From Niastella yeongjuensis (GTDB lineage Bacteria > Bacteroidota > Bacteroidia > Chitinophagales > Chitinophagaceae): DNA of 64,000 bases. The stretch covers positions 1 through 64,000 of the forward strand of contig NZ_FOCZ01000013.1 in assembly GCF_900110245.1 (NCBI RefSeq). Direction: 5' to 3'. The notes beneath the pieces are model-generated. The model worked only from the letters and a program-made list of their open reading frames with translations. It was not told the DNA's origin and did no database searches. Position numbers and translations under genes: made by a program. This document shows, in pieces, positions 35,037-44,404 of the stretch (positions are counted from its first letter, which is position 1; each line of letters opens with the position of its first letter).

Positions 35037-36104
35037 TTATGCCTTTTCGGGGATCTGCTTTGTCTGTTGTTTTTTATCGGCAGAGGTGAGCGGCATTTTA
35101 TTCCGTTGCCGGTATAAGATAAAACCATACGTGAACATGGAGATAGCAATAATGGCTATCAAAACACTCCATTTTTTGTTGCTGTTATCCAGGGAGTGTT
35201 TGCTTTCATTGTAAGTATCCACCGTTAATACAGGCTCGCTGTTTACCGTAAGGCTATAGGTGTAAATGGTTGCCCATTGGTAATGCGTTTCAAAATACCC
35301 CGGGGCTTCGGTTTTCTTGATCTTAACGGCGTATTCATGTTTCAGGATAGACAGTTCCACTGGTGTTCCCTTGCCGGCGCTCTGCAATTGTCTGGCATTG
35401 ATAGAATTAAAACCCACTGCATCTATTAGAAAATTGATACCCGGGTATTCGACCAAATACAATTGAATAGCTCCATATGCATTTTTTCCCGAAGGCATTT
35501 TTACTTCAGGGGCCATACTGAGCTGTCCGCTTAAGGTAATGAGTTTGCTTCCGTCGACCGAAAACTCGGGTGAGATCACCGACTTGATGGTAAAGCCCAA
35601 CAGGAATGAACCCACGATCATCAGGATCGTTCCGGTGCCGCGGTTCTCGAAGCGGGAATCGCGGGTAATGGGCAACTCAGACTTTTGTTTTATGCGCCAG
35701 TGCTGCAATTGATGGATCAGCTCCTCGTGGTTATTGAGTAACAGTTCGGGCAGTACCACATCATCGCCCGTTGTTTTCATAATGATATAATTGATCTGTT
35801 TGCGGGTGGTGATGCCATAGGCCGTGATCTCCGACTTATTAACTATGCGGGAGGTGAAACGCCATTTTACGGTAAGCTGATCTTCGTAAATATCCACCGC
35901 TTTGAAACCCTGCATAGTTATCAGCAATATAAAAAAGAAGAAAATCGTGAGACTGGTTGCAGACACCAGTACATCTACCTGCACATACTGGTACGCGAAA
36001 GCATGTTGAAATATGTAGAACGAAATAACCGACATCATGGCAAACAGGATCAGGATTAAAAGCCACTGCCGGTTGTTGAATTTTCCTTTTGATATTGGCA
36101 CCAT
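35037..36104 (-). CDS. Membrane protein of unknown function, 355 aa
   Basis: Two N-terminal transmembrane helices (~13-32 and ~45-66) precede a PH-like cytoplasmic segment (FKAVDIYEDQLTVKWRF, ITAYGITTRKQINYIIM). A third helix lies at ~155-175, followed by a ~130-residue extracytoplasmic region, and a last helix (WSVLIAIIAISMFTYGFILY, ~315-334) before a basic tail. The general plan resembles bacterial PH-domain membrane proteins, but the match is too loose for a firm family call. Confidence 0.6.
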   Translation of the reverse strand: MVPISKGKFNNRQWLLILILFAMMSVISFYIFQHAFAYQYVQVDVLVSATSLTIFFFFILLITMQGFKAVDIYEDQLTVKWRFTSRIVNKSEITAYGITTRKQINYIIMKTTGDDVVLPELLLNNHEELIHQLQHWRIKQKSELPITRDSRFENRGTGTILMIVGSFLLGFTIKSVISPEFSVDGSKLITLSGQLSMAPEVKMPSGKNAYGAIQLYLVEYPGINFLIDAVGFNSINARQLQSAGKGTPVELSILKHEYAVKIKKTEAPGYFETHYQWATIYTYSLTVNSEPVLTVDTYNESKHSLDNSNKKWSVLIAIIAISMFTYGFILYRQRNKMPLTSADKKQQTKQIPEKA

Positions 36105-36179
36105 GGTTGTAATGTATGTTATCCCCCTTGTATTACATAGACAAGATAGCCAAAAAATTGTATTGGTGGATAAAATACA

Positions 36180-36262
36180 TGAAGTAGGAGGTATGAAGCA
36201 GGAAGAAAGAAGAACCCTGACTTTTCGAGCCTTCCTATTTCCCGCTTCTTACCTCCTATTTC
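36180..36262. repeat. Imperfect long inverted repeat downstream of the GH18-like gene
   Basis: GAAGTAGGAGGTATGAAGC near 36180-36198 is matched in inverse by GCTTCTTACCTCCTATTTC near 36243-36262, with further GGAAG/CTTCC pairing inside. It lies 20 nt past the stop of the gene ending at 36284. It may end or stabilise that transcript, or be a mobile palindrome. Confidence 0.5.
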
Positions 36263-36283
36263 AGCCTCATTCGCAAACCAGAG

Positions 36284-37651
36284 CTATTTTATAAACCGCT
36301 GCGTCACCTGTTTCCCCTGCATCGTATACACCAGCACATAAGTACCAGGCAACAATGAGGAAATATTGATCCGGTTCGAGGCCGGCCGCACCAGCATTAC
36401 CTGTCGGCCCGTAATATCGTATATGCGCACCAGAATACCGGCCAGGTTAGGCGCATTAAACAGCTTCAGTTCCTGTTCACCGGGTTGGTTGGTGATAGAC
36501 TGCGTTTCCGCTCTTGCTGCTGCCGTCGCTGCAATGACCAGGGAGGAAACCTTATCGTTCCAGCCGTCATCAACCAAACAAGCATCATTGGCGGTTTTAA
36601 CCAGGGTAGTACCGGCGTAATTGTCGTCCCAATACAGGGTAACCCGGTACCCGCTTTGCAGCTGCAGGGACGAGATATCGTCATTTGCAATGCCAAACGA
36701 TTGTAACCTGCTTAAATTATAACTGCCAGCGGCCAGCCCCACAGCTGTTCCACCATAAGTGCAATCCTTATAAAAGGTGGCTACCGAAGTGCCGCCGCTC
36801 CCATTAAATACATTGTTGATGGCTGCGGCATAGGCTTCCGTTCCGGTCGTATTATCAAAATCATCATACAACCACATAAAACCACCTTTAATATTGCAAC
36901 TGTTCTTCCAGGTTGTTAACTGGCTTTGTACCTGGCTGGTTGTTTTTTCTGCATCCCACAAACCGGCATACAGCGGAATACTCCCAAAGTTCCAGTTACA
37001 GGGATTGTTACCGGCACCACCTGAATAACATTGCAGGTCAACCCGGTCAACCGTACCGGGACGTTGGCTATTGGTATTGGAGGCAACACTCGTCCAGAAA
37101 GCGGCTTGAGTATACGGAACCAGCGATACCTTAAACCCTAACCCACCCAACATCACGGCAAATGCAGTGGCTGACCCTGCATCGTAAGTGCTTTCATCAT
37201 CAAAGCCAATAGCATCCACGGTGGGGAAAGTATTTCTTATTGCCTGAAAATTACGGTACAGGATACTGGTTGAACCAGTGCCTTGCGATGCAATCAGGTT
37301 TTTGATATTGGTAAAGGTGCCGGACCCCCAGGCAGCTAAACAAAACTCAACCCGGTTAATGGTAGTAGGCGCCGTTTTTAACGACGCAATATCACCGGCA
37401 AAATTGGGATAAGTGGATGCCCCAATATAGGAGCCATTTTGTACCAACGGGAACTCTGCATTAAAATTCAGGTTACCGCTGGCATCGATGTGAATGGTCC
37501 ATACCACCACACAAGTATAACCGGAGCCTTTTAATTCGCTGATTGAATAATTGCGGTTTTTATAAACCGGTCCTCCAGCATAAATACCGGAGTTGGCAAC
37601 CGTAATTTGAACAAGGCATATCAAAATGCATATAGCAAGCAATTGTTTCAT
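36284..37651 (-). CDS. Secreted GH18-like protein with beta/gamma-crystallin and T9SS domains, 455 aa
   Basis: A signal peptide is followed by a ~260-residue TIM-barrel-like region. VDAIGFDDE (145-153) aligns with the GH18 catalytic DxxDxDxE but with Gly for the middle Asp; the final Glu is kept. Next comes a beta/gamma-crystallin domain (~290-375, FYKDCTYGG, YNLSRLQSFGIANDDISSL), then a type A T9SS sorting domain (IYDITGRQV, SLLPGTYVLVY, QRFIK). It is probably secreted and may bind or cut a GlcNAc glycan. It starts 2 nt after the metallopeptidase gene and shares its two C-terminal modules. Confidence 0.75.
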   Translation of the reverse strand: MKQLLAICILICLVQITVANSGIYAGGPVYKNRNYSISELKGSGYTCVVVWTIHIDASGNLNFNAEFPLVQNGSYIGASTYPNFAGDIASLKTAPTTINRVEFCLAAWGSGTFTNIKNLIASQGTGSTSILYRNFQAIRNTFPTVDAIGFDDESTYDAGSATAFAVMLGGLGFKVSLVPYTQAAFWTSVASNTNSQRPGTVDRVDLQCYSGGAGNNPCNWNFGSIPLYAGLWDAEKTTSQVQSQLTTWKNSCNIKGGFMWLYDDFDNTTGTEAYAAAINNVFNGSGGTSVATFYKDCTYGGTAVGLAAGSYNLSRLQSFGIANDDISSLQLQSGYRVTLYWDDNYAGTTLVKTANDACLVDDGWNDKVSSLVIAATAAARAETQSITNQPGEQELKLFNAPNLAGILVRIYDITGRQVMLVRPASNRINISSLLPGTYVLVYTMQGKQVTQRFIK

Positions 37652-37653
37652 GA

Positions 37654-39054
37654 TTAATGGCTTTTTACGAACCGTTGACTTATAGTATTACCCTTGTTTA
37701 GAATGACCAGTGTATATACACCGACAGCTAATTTCGAAACATCGATCCGGTTACTGGTCAACCGGCCGCTGATCACTTCTTTCCCCATCACATCTATTAT
37801 TCTTATAACTGACCCGCTAATAGATTGAATGCTATTGAACCGCAACTCATCCACAACCGGATTGGGATAAATGGCCAACCGGTTATCAATGGGCTGTTCT
37901 GTTGTTGTTCTGGCTGTAGTTAAACTGGCAGTGGTCACTTTAAGCGATGAAGCCAGGTCGTTGAAATTGTTTGGCACCAGACAACTGGCATCGGCCGTAA
38001 GGGTAACGGAGGTGCCGGTGAAATTATCGTTCTGAAAAAGCTGCAACTGATAACCGCTGTTTACTTTAACTGAAGAAATATCGTCATTCAGCACACCCAT
38101 ATCTTGTAACTGGCTCAGAGTATAATTGCCTACGCCCAGCGTGGTTACATAACCGCCATAATTACAATGCTTGTATACGTTCACAACTCCGGTTCCATAA
38201 GCAAAAGGAAAATCATTGCGGGCCTGGTTGAACTGCGTTTCAAAAGTTGCCGTCCAGCCGAAAGCAGCAGTAGCCAAGGGTTTCAGACTTAACCCGGCTG
38301 CACCGCTCCAGAAATGAATGAACTCGCCCCAGTTCATATCGCGCGAATAACTATTTCCGCTCTTGGGGAAGTATTGCGCCAGCAACGTAAAGAAGCGGTT
38401 CAGTACCTGGGTACCACCATAGTTATGATAAATGGGATAGAACCAATCACGGAACCAATGTGTGCCAGCTACCGGAAAGTTATCGGTTGAGCTTTGCATC
38501 TGGTTGTACCAGCGCGTGGCTTCACTGCTTTTACCTAAACCCAGGTAAACATCATAGATAAAGATCTCCGCCCATTTGCTGTCGCCCCAAATGGGAAATG
38601 CAGGGGAACCTTTCACACCCTTGCTGGCACCTTCTACAATATGCGCCACTTCGTGGGTAGAAATATCCAGATCACCGCCGGTGCCGCCGCTTGTCCAGGG
38701 ACCAGCACCTACATCGATCACATTGCGGTTATCGTGACTGGCATCGAAATACGTGGAGGGATGACCGCCGCTGTATTTACCGGTGTGATAAACAGCAAAC
38801 AGGTGCGGGTCATTGCCAAACGAACCATACACATTTTTTACATAGCGCCATACATCGCCCATATAAGTATAGGGCCATGTAACGGAACTGCTTACATCGT
38901 TGTCGTAATAAACCGCTACATCATTGTCGTAAAATTTCCGATTGAGTAACTGGTTGTGTTCAAACCAATGCTCCTGCCAGGTGGCCGGCGGCGTTTGTGC
39001 CATTATGGTTTGTGCAATACAGGTAAAAATGAAAGCGTAAATGATCTGTTTCAT
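37654..39054 (-). CDS. Secreted zinc metallopeptidase with beta/gamma-crystallin and T9SS domains, 466 aa
   Basis: After the signal peptide (to ~19), a zincin domain carries HEVAH at 134-138 in DISTHEVAHIVEGASKG, with a downstream WAEIF whose Glu is a candidate third ligand. The ~290-370 region is a beta/gamma-crystallin domain (YKHCNYGGYVTTLG, DDISSVKVNSG), probably Ca-binding. The end is a T9SS sorting domain (LAIYPNPVVDE, LAVGVYTLVI, QRFVKS). I do not recognise the peptidase family precisely. It is cotranscribed with the GH18-like gene downstream. Confidence 0.78.
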   Translation of the reverse strand: MKQIIYAFIFTCIAQTIMAQTPPATWQEHWFEHNQLLNRKFYDNDVAVYYDNDVSSSVTWPYTYMGDVWRYVKNVYGSFGNDPHLFAVYHTGKYSGGHPSTYFDASHDNRNVIDVGAGPWTSGGTGGDLDISTHEVAHIVEGASKGVKGSPAFPIWGDSKWAEIFIYDVYLGLGKSSEATRWYNQMQSSTDNFPVAGTHWFRDWFYPIYHNYGGTQVLNRFFTLLAQYFPKSGNSYSRDMNWGEFIHFWSGAAGLSLKPLATAAFGWTATFETQFNQARNDFPFAYGTGVVNVYKHCNYGGYVTTLGVGNYTLSQLQDMGVLNDDISSVKVNSGYQLQLFQNDNFTGTSVTLTADASCLVPNNFNDLASSLKVTTASLTTARTTTEQPIDNRLAIYPNPVVDELRFNSIQSISGSVIRIIDVMGKEVISGRLTSNRIDVSKLAVGVYTLVILNKGNTISQRFVKSH

Positions 39055-39362
39055 AGTATTGAGGTTTGGTTTATTAAATACAGCTACAAGCTGCCACCGC
39101 CAATTGGCCGAGCAGGCGAAATCAGTTAGTACTTAAAACTCAAAAGAATGTTCTGCCACTCCCGTGTCAACAGGTGGCATTTAATAAGAGGTACACCAAA
39201 TGGGCAAATGAAAATGATACGGTAGGTCTACGGATATTAACCCGCGGATATAATGTAGACCTAAGTTATCTTGTTTAGCAGGTATGAGCCAATATATCTA
39301 CTGGCTGGAAGGGAAAATTATTTATTCACATAACGGAGTTCGTATATATCAAAAAGAACGGT
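39055..39362. other. Non-coding gap upstream of the metallopeptidase gene
   Basis: 308 bp between preA's stop and the metallopeptidase start. It holds a TGCCAC/GTGGCA hairpin (~39155-39180) without a T-run and no consensus promoter that I can identify. It must contain the promoter of the downstream pair unless preA transcripts read through. Confidence 0.4.
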
Positions 39363-40631
39363 TCAATGATCATTCAAGGGCATTCCACGTTCCTGAAACT
39401 CTTTCCAGTTTACATAATCAACACCCTTTCTTTGTTCAACCATAGTAATACAATCATCAACCGGACATATCAACTTACACAAATTACAACCAACGCATTC
39501 CTCTTCTTTAATTGTATAAGTATTATATGGGTTTCCATATTGCAGATTGATCGACTGATGCGATCCATCTTCACAGGCAATATAACAAAGCCCGCAGTGG
39601 ATACATTTATTCTGATCTATATTGGCAACGATATGGTAATTAATATCCAGCTCTTCCCATTGGGTAAGATGCGGAACCGATTTACCAATGAAATCATTAA
39701 TTGTGTTGAACCCTTTTTCATCCATCCAGTTATTGAGTCCTTCACACAGATCTTCCACAATACGAAAACCATGTTTCATTACGGCCGTACACACTTGTAC
39801 AGTAGTAGCTCCTAACAACATAAATTCAACGGCGTCTTTCCAGGTGCTTACACCCCCAATGCCCGAGATGGGGACCCGGGCAGTTACCGGATCCTGACTG
39901 ATGGTAGCCAGCATTTTGAGCGCAATGGGTTTTACGGCAGGACCGCAATAACCGCCAAAAACAGATTTACCCGCTACATAAGGATTGGGCACAAAGGTAT
40001 CCAGGTCGATACCCGTAACGGATTGTATGGTATTTATAAGAGATAAGGCATTGGTGCCTGCTTCAACGGATGCCTTTCCTGTTGGCACAACCGAATGCAC
40101 ATTGGGCGTTAGTTTGGTGATCACCGGAATGGTTGCTTTTTCCATTACCCATTCTACCACCAGTCTTGCAATTTCGGGGTCTTGTCCTACCACCGCGCCC
40201 ATGCCGCGTTCCGTCATTCCATGCGGACAACCAAAGTTCAGCTCAAGTCCATGCGCACCCGTATCTTCTACCTGGGCAATCAGTTCATGCCATTTCTCGC
40301 GGGTATTATCGGCCATCAGCGAAACGATCATGGCCCGGTCGGGAAATAATTTAATGCACTCTTTTATTTCGCGCAGGTTTAATTCCAACGGACGATCACT
40401 GATCAACTCGATATTATTAAATCCCATTATTTTACTGCCATTGTAATTCACGGCAGAATAACGGCTCGATACATTCTTTACCTGGCTACCCAGCGTTTTC
40501 CAAACTACACCACCCCAGCCCGCTTCAAAAGCCCGCAGCACATTTATCTTTTTATCAGTCGGTGGTGCACTCGCTAACCAGAATGGATTGGGTGACCTGA
40601 CCCCCAAAAAGTTTGCTGATATATCTGCCAT
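39363..40631 (-). CDS. preA: Dihydropyrimidine dehydrogenase, PreA subunit
   Basis: PreA is the FMN-containing catalytic subunit of NAD-dependent dihydropyrimidine dehydrogenase, reducing uracil or thymine to the 5,6-dihydro form. The barrel shows NPFWLASAPPTDKK, WKTLGSQVKN and the catalytic loop NFGCPHGMTERGMGAVVGQ. Two C-terminal [4Fe-4S] motifs read CIHCGLCYIAC and CVGCNLCKLICPVDDC. At 422 aa it has the usual PreA length. It is the last gene of the pyrimidine operon, 35 nt after preT. Confidence 0.95.
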   Translation of the reverse strand: MADISANFLGVRSPNPFWLASAPPTDKKINVLRAFEAGWGGVVWKTLGSQVKNVSSRYSAVNYNGSKIMGFNNIELISDRPLELNLREIKECIKLFPDRAMIVSLMADNTREKWHELIAQVEDTGAHGLELNFGCPHGMTERGMGAVVGQDPEIARLVVEWVMEKATIPVITKLTPNVHSVVPTGKASVEAGTNALSLINTIQSVTGIDLDTFVPNPYVAGKSVFGGYCGPAVKPIALKMLATISQDPVTARVPISGIGGVSTWKDAVEFMLLGATTVQVCTAVMKHGFRIVEDLCEGLNNWMDEKGFNTINDFIGKSVPHLTQWEELDINYHIVANIDQNKCIHCGLCYIACEDGSHQSINLQYGNPYNTYTIKEEECVGCNLCKLICPVDDCITMVEQRKGVDYVNWKEFQERGMPLNDH

Positions 40632-40666
40632 AATAAATTATAGTTTGAATTCCGTAACTTAATAAC

Positions 40667-42010
40667 CTACAAACCTGCCACATATTCCAAAATTGCCGCA
40701 GCTCCCAATTTCCCTGCCTGAACGGCATCTACCACCTCTTTACCGCCGTTCACACAATCGCCGCCTGCATATACGCCAGGGATATTGGTAGCGCCATTCA
40801 TTTGCGTTACGATCTTTCCATGCGTATGTTGTAATTGTTTGCCACTGACCAACGCTTCAAATGGCATTTGTCCCGCTGCTTTAATGATCATGTCTACTTC
40901 CAATGTACATGTTTCGCCCATTTCAAAGGGTGAACGGCGGCCACTGGCATCCGGCTCGCCCAGCTGCATCAGGTTACACACCAGTTGGGTTGCATGACCG
41001 TGCTCACCTTTTATCATGGCCGGTGCTGCCAGCCATATAATGCGACAACCATCCAGTTTGGCAATATCCAGCTCCACTTCTGTACAAGGCATCTCTTCCT
41101 GCGTTCTGCGATATACCAGGATCACCTCTTTCGCCCCCAGGCGTTTTGCCTGTGTAGCGGCATCGATGGCCGTCATCCCCATACCGATCACTGCCACACG
41201 ATCACCCACTGGCACCTGATCATATGCACCAGCCCTGATGTCGTAGATAAATTTTATGGCGTCCACCACACCTTCCAGTTCTTCACCGGGAATATTTAAT
41301 TGACGGGCAAGGCCTACACCAAAACCCAGATAAACGGCATCATAGTTTTGTTGCAGATCAGCAAGCGTAAAATGAACGCCCAGTTCCTGGTTGTATTCTA
41401 TAGTAATGCCACCAAGTGAGGTGATATACTTTACCTCTGCTTCACAAAATTCCGGTGTTACTTTATAGGCGGCAATACCATAGGTCATTAAGCCACCGCC
41501 TTTACTTTCCTTTTCATAAATAGTTACGGCTATGCCTTCCCGGCTTAATACATGCGCGCAACTCAAACCCGCCGGTCCCGCTCCTACAATCGCAACCCTT
41601 TTTCCGGTAGTAGGTTTCCGTTCAAACAGTTTCCATTTCTTTTCCAGCGCCTGCTCGGTGGCATACCGTTGTAAACGGGCAATTGAAATAGGGGTTTCTT
41701 CCAGTAAATTATATACACAGGAGCCTTCGCACAACTTTTCAACCGGACAAACACGCGCGCATCCTGCGCCCATAATGTTTGAAACAAAGATGGTATGCGC
41801 AGAACCTTTTACGTTATCTGTAGTAATTTGTTTGATAAACTTCGGAATGTCGATCCCGGTAGGACAACTCTTGGTACAGGGTGCGTCATAACAGAACAAA
41901 CACCGGTTGGCTTCCACCAGCGCCGACTCCCTGCTGTCGAATGGCGGGTGAATATCACTGAAGTTTTGTTCGTACTCCTCAGCCGTTAACCGGTTACTCT
42001 TGATAGTCAT
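40667..42010 (-). CDS. preT: Dihydropyrimidine dehydrogenase, PreT subunit
   Basis: PreT takes electrons from NAD(P)H through FAD and iron-sulfur clusters and passes them to PreA. Visible are the N-terminal cluster ligands (CLFCYDAPCTKSCPTGIDIP; GAGCARVCPVEKLCEGSC), the FAD dinucleotide motif VAIVGAGPAGLSCAHVL and the NAD(P) motif VAVIGMGMTAIDAATQAKRL, plus a C-terminal GDCVNGGKEVVDAV. At 447 aa it is a typical GltD-like subunit. It lies 118 nt downstream of the beta-ureidopropionase gene, with an inverted repeat in between. Confidence 0.94.
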   Translation of the reverse strand: MTIKSNRLTAEEYEQNFSDIHPPFDSRESALVEANRCLFCYDAPCTKSCPTGIDIPKFIKQITTDNVKGSAHTIFVSNIMGAGCARVCPVEKLCEGSCVYNLLEETPISIARLQRYATEQALEKKWKLFERKPTTGKRVAIVGAGPAGLSCAHVLSREGIAVTIYEKESKGGGLMTYGIAAYKVTPEFCEAEVKYITSLGGITIEYNQELGVHFTLADLQQNYDAVYLGFGVGLARQLNIPGEELEGVVDAIKFIYDIRAGAYDQVPVGDRVAVIGMGMTAIDAATQAKRLGAKEVILVYRRTQEEMPCTEVELDIAKLDGCRIIWLAAPAMIKGEHGHATQLVCNLMQLGEPDASGRRSPFEMGETCTLEVDMIIKAAGQMPFEALVSGKQLQHTHGKIVTQMNGATNIPGVYAGGDCVNGGKEVVDAVQAGKLGAAAILEYVAGL

Positions 42011-42055
42011 GTTAAAATTCTATTACTAGGTTCATTTTCCGTTTATAAGATCAAG

Positions 42056-42117
42056 GTTCCAGGTTTCAAGTTGTTGGTTACAGGGTCCCATGAAACCTGA
42101 AACCTGAAACCTGGAAC
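42056..42117. repeat. Inverted repeat with GAAACCT iterations between preT and the amidohydrolase gene
   Basis: GTTCCAGGTTTC (42056-42067) and GAAACCTGGAAC (42106-42117) form a perfect 12-bp inverted repeat. The right side is preceded by two more partial copies (TGAAACC, TGAAACC). Transcribed within the operon, it can fold into a strong hairpin without a T-run. It may adjust preT-preA expression or be a dispersed intergenic repeat. Confidence 0.6.
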
Positions 42118-42128
42118 TTGTAACATAA

Positions 42129-42995
42129 TCATAATTCCACCAGTTTACCATACGTCTCCGGACGCCTGTCCCTATAAAACTGCCATATATTCCGTACTTC
42201 TTCAATCATCTCCAGATCAAATTCGGCTACCAGTAATTCATCTTTATCTTCCGAGGCAATCGCGAATATTTGTCCGCGTGGATCAACAAAATAAGAGGAA
42301 CCATAAAACTTACCCAGGTTCCAGGGCTTCTCCTGTCCAACCCGGTTTATACACCCCATGAAATAGCCATTGGCCGCCGCATGCGCCGGTTGTTCCAGCT
42401 TCCACAGGTATTGTGATAAACCTGCAACCGTGGCTGATGGATTGTAAACGATCTCCGCGCCATTCAAACCCAGTACCCGTGCCCCATCGGGGAAGTGCCG
42501 GTCATAACAGATATACACACCTATTTTTGCATACCGGGTTTGAAAAACGGGATAACCAAGGTTACCTGGTTTAAAAAAGAACTTTTCCCAAAAACCGGAT
42601 GTATGCGGAATATGGTTCTTTCGATATTTACCTAAATACGTTCCATCCGCATCTATCACCGCAGCTGTATTGTACAACACACCGGCCTGTTCTTTTTCAT
42701 ACACCGGCACTATCATCACCATATTATATTTCTTTGCATAGACGGCCATGCGTTCTGTGGTTGGCCCCGGTACTGTTTCAGCAGATTCATACCAGGCCCT
42801 GTCCTGGCCCGGACAGAAATACGGCGTGTTGAAGATCTCCTGCAAACAAAGGATCTGCACGCCCTGTTCTCCGGCTCTTTCTATATAAGGTATATGTTTT
42901 TGCACCATCGCCTCCTTGATCTCTTCAATAGTTCCCTCCCCTTCCGTTTTCGGCAAGCTCATTTGAATTAAACCCGATTTTATGATCCGAGCCAT
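42129..42995 (-). CDS. Beta-ureidopropionase (N-carbamoyl-beta-alanine amidohydrolase)
   Basis: This nitrilase-superfamily enzyme splits N-carbamoyl-beta-alanine, or the 2-methyl analogue from thymine, into the beta-amino acid, CO2 and NH3. The catalytic triad is visible: Glu in LCLQEIFNTPYF, Lys in GKYRKNHIPH and Cys in VYICYDRHFPDGARVLGLNG. The C-terminal YFVDPRGQIFA and QFYRDRRPETYG are characteristic of this branch. At 288 aa it is the expected size. It follows dihydropyrimidinase by 26 nt, matching pathway order. Confidence 0.92.
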   Translation of the reverse strand: MARIIKSGLIQMSLPKTEGEGTIEEIKEAMVQKHIPYIERAGEQGVQILCLQEIFNTPYFCPGQDRAWYESAETVPGPTTERMAVYAKKYNMVMIVPVYEKEQAGVLYNTAAVIDADGTYLGKYRKNHIPHTSGFWEKFFFKPGNLGYPVFQTRYAKIGVYICYDRHFPDGARVLGLNGAEIVYNPSATVAGLSQYLWKLEQPAHAAANGYFMGCINRVGQEKPWNLGKFYGSSYFVDPRGQIFAIASEDKDELLVAEFDLEMIEEVRNIWQFYRDRRPETYGKLVEL

Positions 42996-43021
42996 AGTTT
43001 TTTGTTATTAATGGTTAATGA

Positions 43022-44404
43022 TCAGATTTTCTGTTCAACTTTATTCCGCTTAATAAACTTTCCATATCCTTTCTCTACCAAACATTGCTCGTTATCAATT
43101 GCCACTTTTCCCCGCAGGATCACTGTTTTTACTTTCCCGGTGATGGGCCAGCCTTCATACGCCGAGTAATCAACATTCATGTGATGAGTGCTGGCAGAGA
43201 GTTCATGCGTTTCATTGGGATCAAAGATCACTATATCGGCATCACTACCCGGTGCCAGCGTACCCTTCCGGGGAAACATGCCAAAGATCTTCGCCGGGTT
43301 GGTACAGGCCACTTCCACAAATTTATTCAGGGTGATCTTTCCATTATGCACTCCTTCGCTGTATAACAATTCCATCCGGTTCTCGATGGCAGGATGGCCA
43401 TTGGGGATCTTTGAAAAATCATCCCTGCCCATTAATTTTTGCTCCCACTTAAACGGACAATGGTCCGTTGCCACCACCTGCACCAGCCCCTGATTAATGC
43501 CAGCCCACAAGGTAGCCTGGTCCTTTGGTTGGCGCAACGGCGGGCTCATCACCCATTTGGCGCCTTCAAAATCATTCTCATATAAGGAAGCATCCAGTAT
43601 CAGGTACTGGATACAGGTTTCTACAAATACTTTCTGGTTGCGCCGGGTAGCATTTCGAACGGCATTCAACGCCCCTTCACAGGTAAGATGAACAATATAA
43701 CCCGGGCAACCGGTATAATAGGTCATATCGGCAAACCGCTCTGAGGCCTCGGCTTCGGTTATCTCCGGCTGTGATAAGTAATGATATAGGGGCGATAACT
43801 TCTTTTCTGCGCGGTGTTTGGCTACCAGGTAATCGATCATATCGCCATTGGTGGCATGTACATTTATCAAACCACCATATTTCTTTACTTCTTCCATAAG
43901 CCCGATCATTTGCCGGTCATCGATCATAAGGGCACCTTTATAAGCCATAAAGGTTTTGAAAGATGTGATGCCCTCCTGCTCTATCATCTTCTGAATTTCG
44001 GTGCGCGTATTATCATTGAAATCAGTGACCGCCATATGGAAACTGTAGTCGCCTACGCAATTATTGTCAGAACGCGAGCGCCATTCATCGAGTGCCGCCT
44101 GTAACGAATTCCCTTGCTTTTGCAGTATAAAATCAATGACCATGGTAGTGCCGCCAAATAAAGCGGCCCGCGTACCGGTTTCATAATTATCGCTCGAAAA
44201 GGTGCCCATAAAGGGCATATCGAGGTGTACATGCGGATCGATGCCGCCCGGGAAAACCAATTTACCTGTTGCATCGATTTCCTTGTCCGCTTTTATATCC
44301 AGGTCCTTGCCGATAGTTTGTATGGTTTCTCCCGCTACAAAAATATCGGCGGTAAAATCCGCGTCTGCAGTAATGATCCGTCCGTTTTTAATCAATAGCG
44401 ACAT
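43022..44404 (-). CDS. hydA: Dihydropyrimidinase (D-hydantoinase family)
   Basis: It hydrolyses the ring of dihydrouracil or dihydrothymine to the N-carbamoyl beta-amino acid. Amidohydrolase landmarks are DPHVHLDMPFMG (metal His pair), the carboxylated Lys in TSFKTFMAYKG, INVHATNG, IVHLTCEGAL and ATDHCPF (metal Asp). At 460 aa it is full length. Its start overlaps the NCS1 transporter's 3' end by 17 bp, so translation may be coupled. The substrate is fixed by the neighbouring preA/preT and amidohydrolase. Confidence 0.93.
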   Translation of the reverse strand: MSLLIKNGRIITADADFTADIFVAGETIQTIGKDLDIKADKEIDATGKLVFPGGIDPHVHLDMPFMGTFSSDNYETGTRAALFGGTTMVIDFILQKQGNSLQAALDEWRSRSDNNCVGDYSFHMAVTDFNDNTRTEIQKMIEQEGITSFKTFMAYKGALMIDDRQMIGLMEEVKKYGGLINVHATNGDMIDYLVAKHRAEKKLSPLYHYLSQPEITEAEASERFADMTYYTGCPGYIVHLTCEGALNAVRNATRRNQKVFVETCIQYLILDASLYENDFEGAKWVMSPPLRQPKDQATLWAGINQGLVQVVATDHCPFKWEQKLMGRDDFSKIPNGHPAIENRMELLYSEGVHNGKITLNKFVEVACTNPAKIFGMFPRKGTLAPGSDADIVIFDPNETHELSASTHHMNVDYSAYEGWPITGKVKTVILRGKVAIDNEQCLVEKGYGKFIKRNKVEQKI

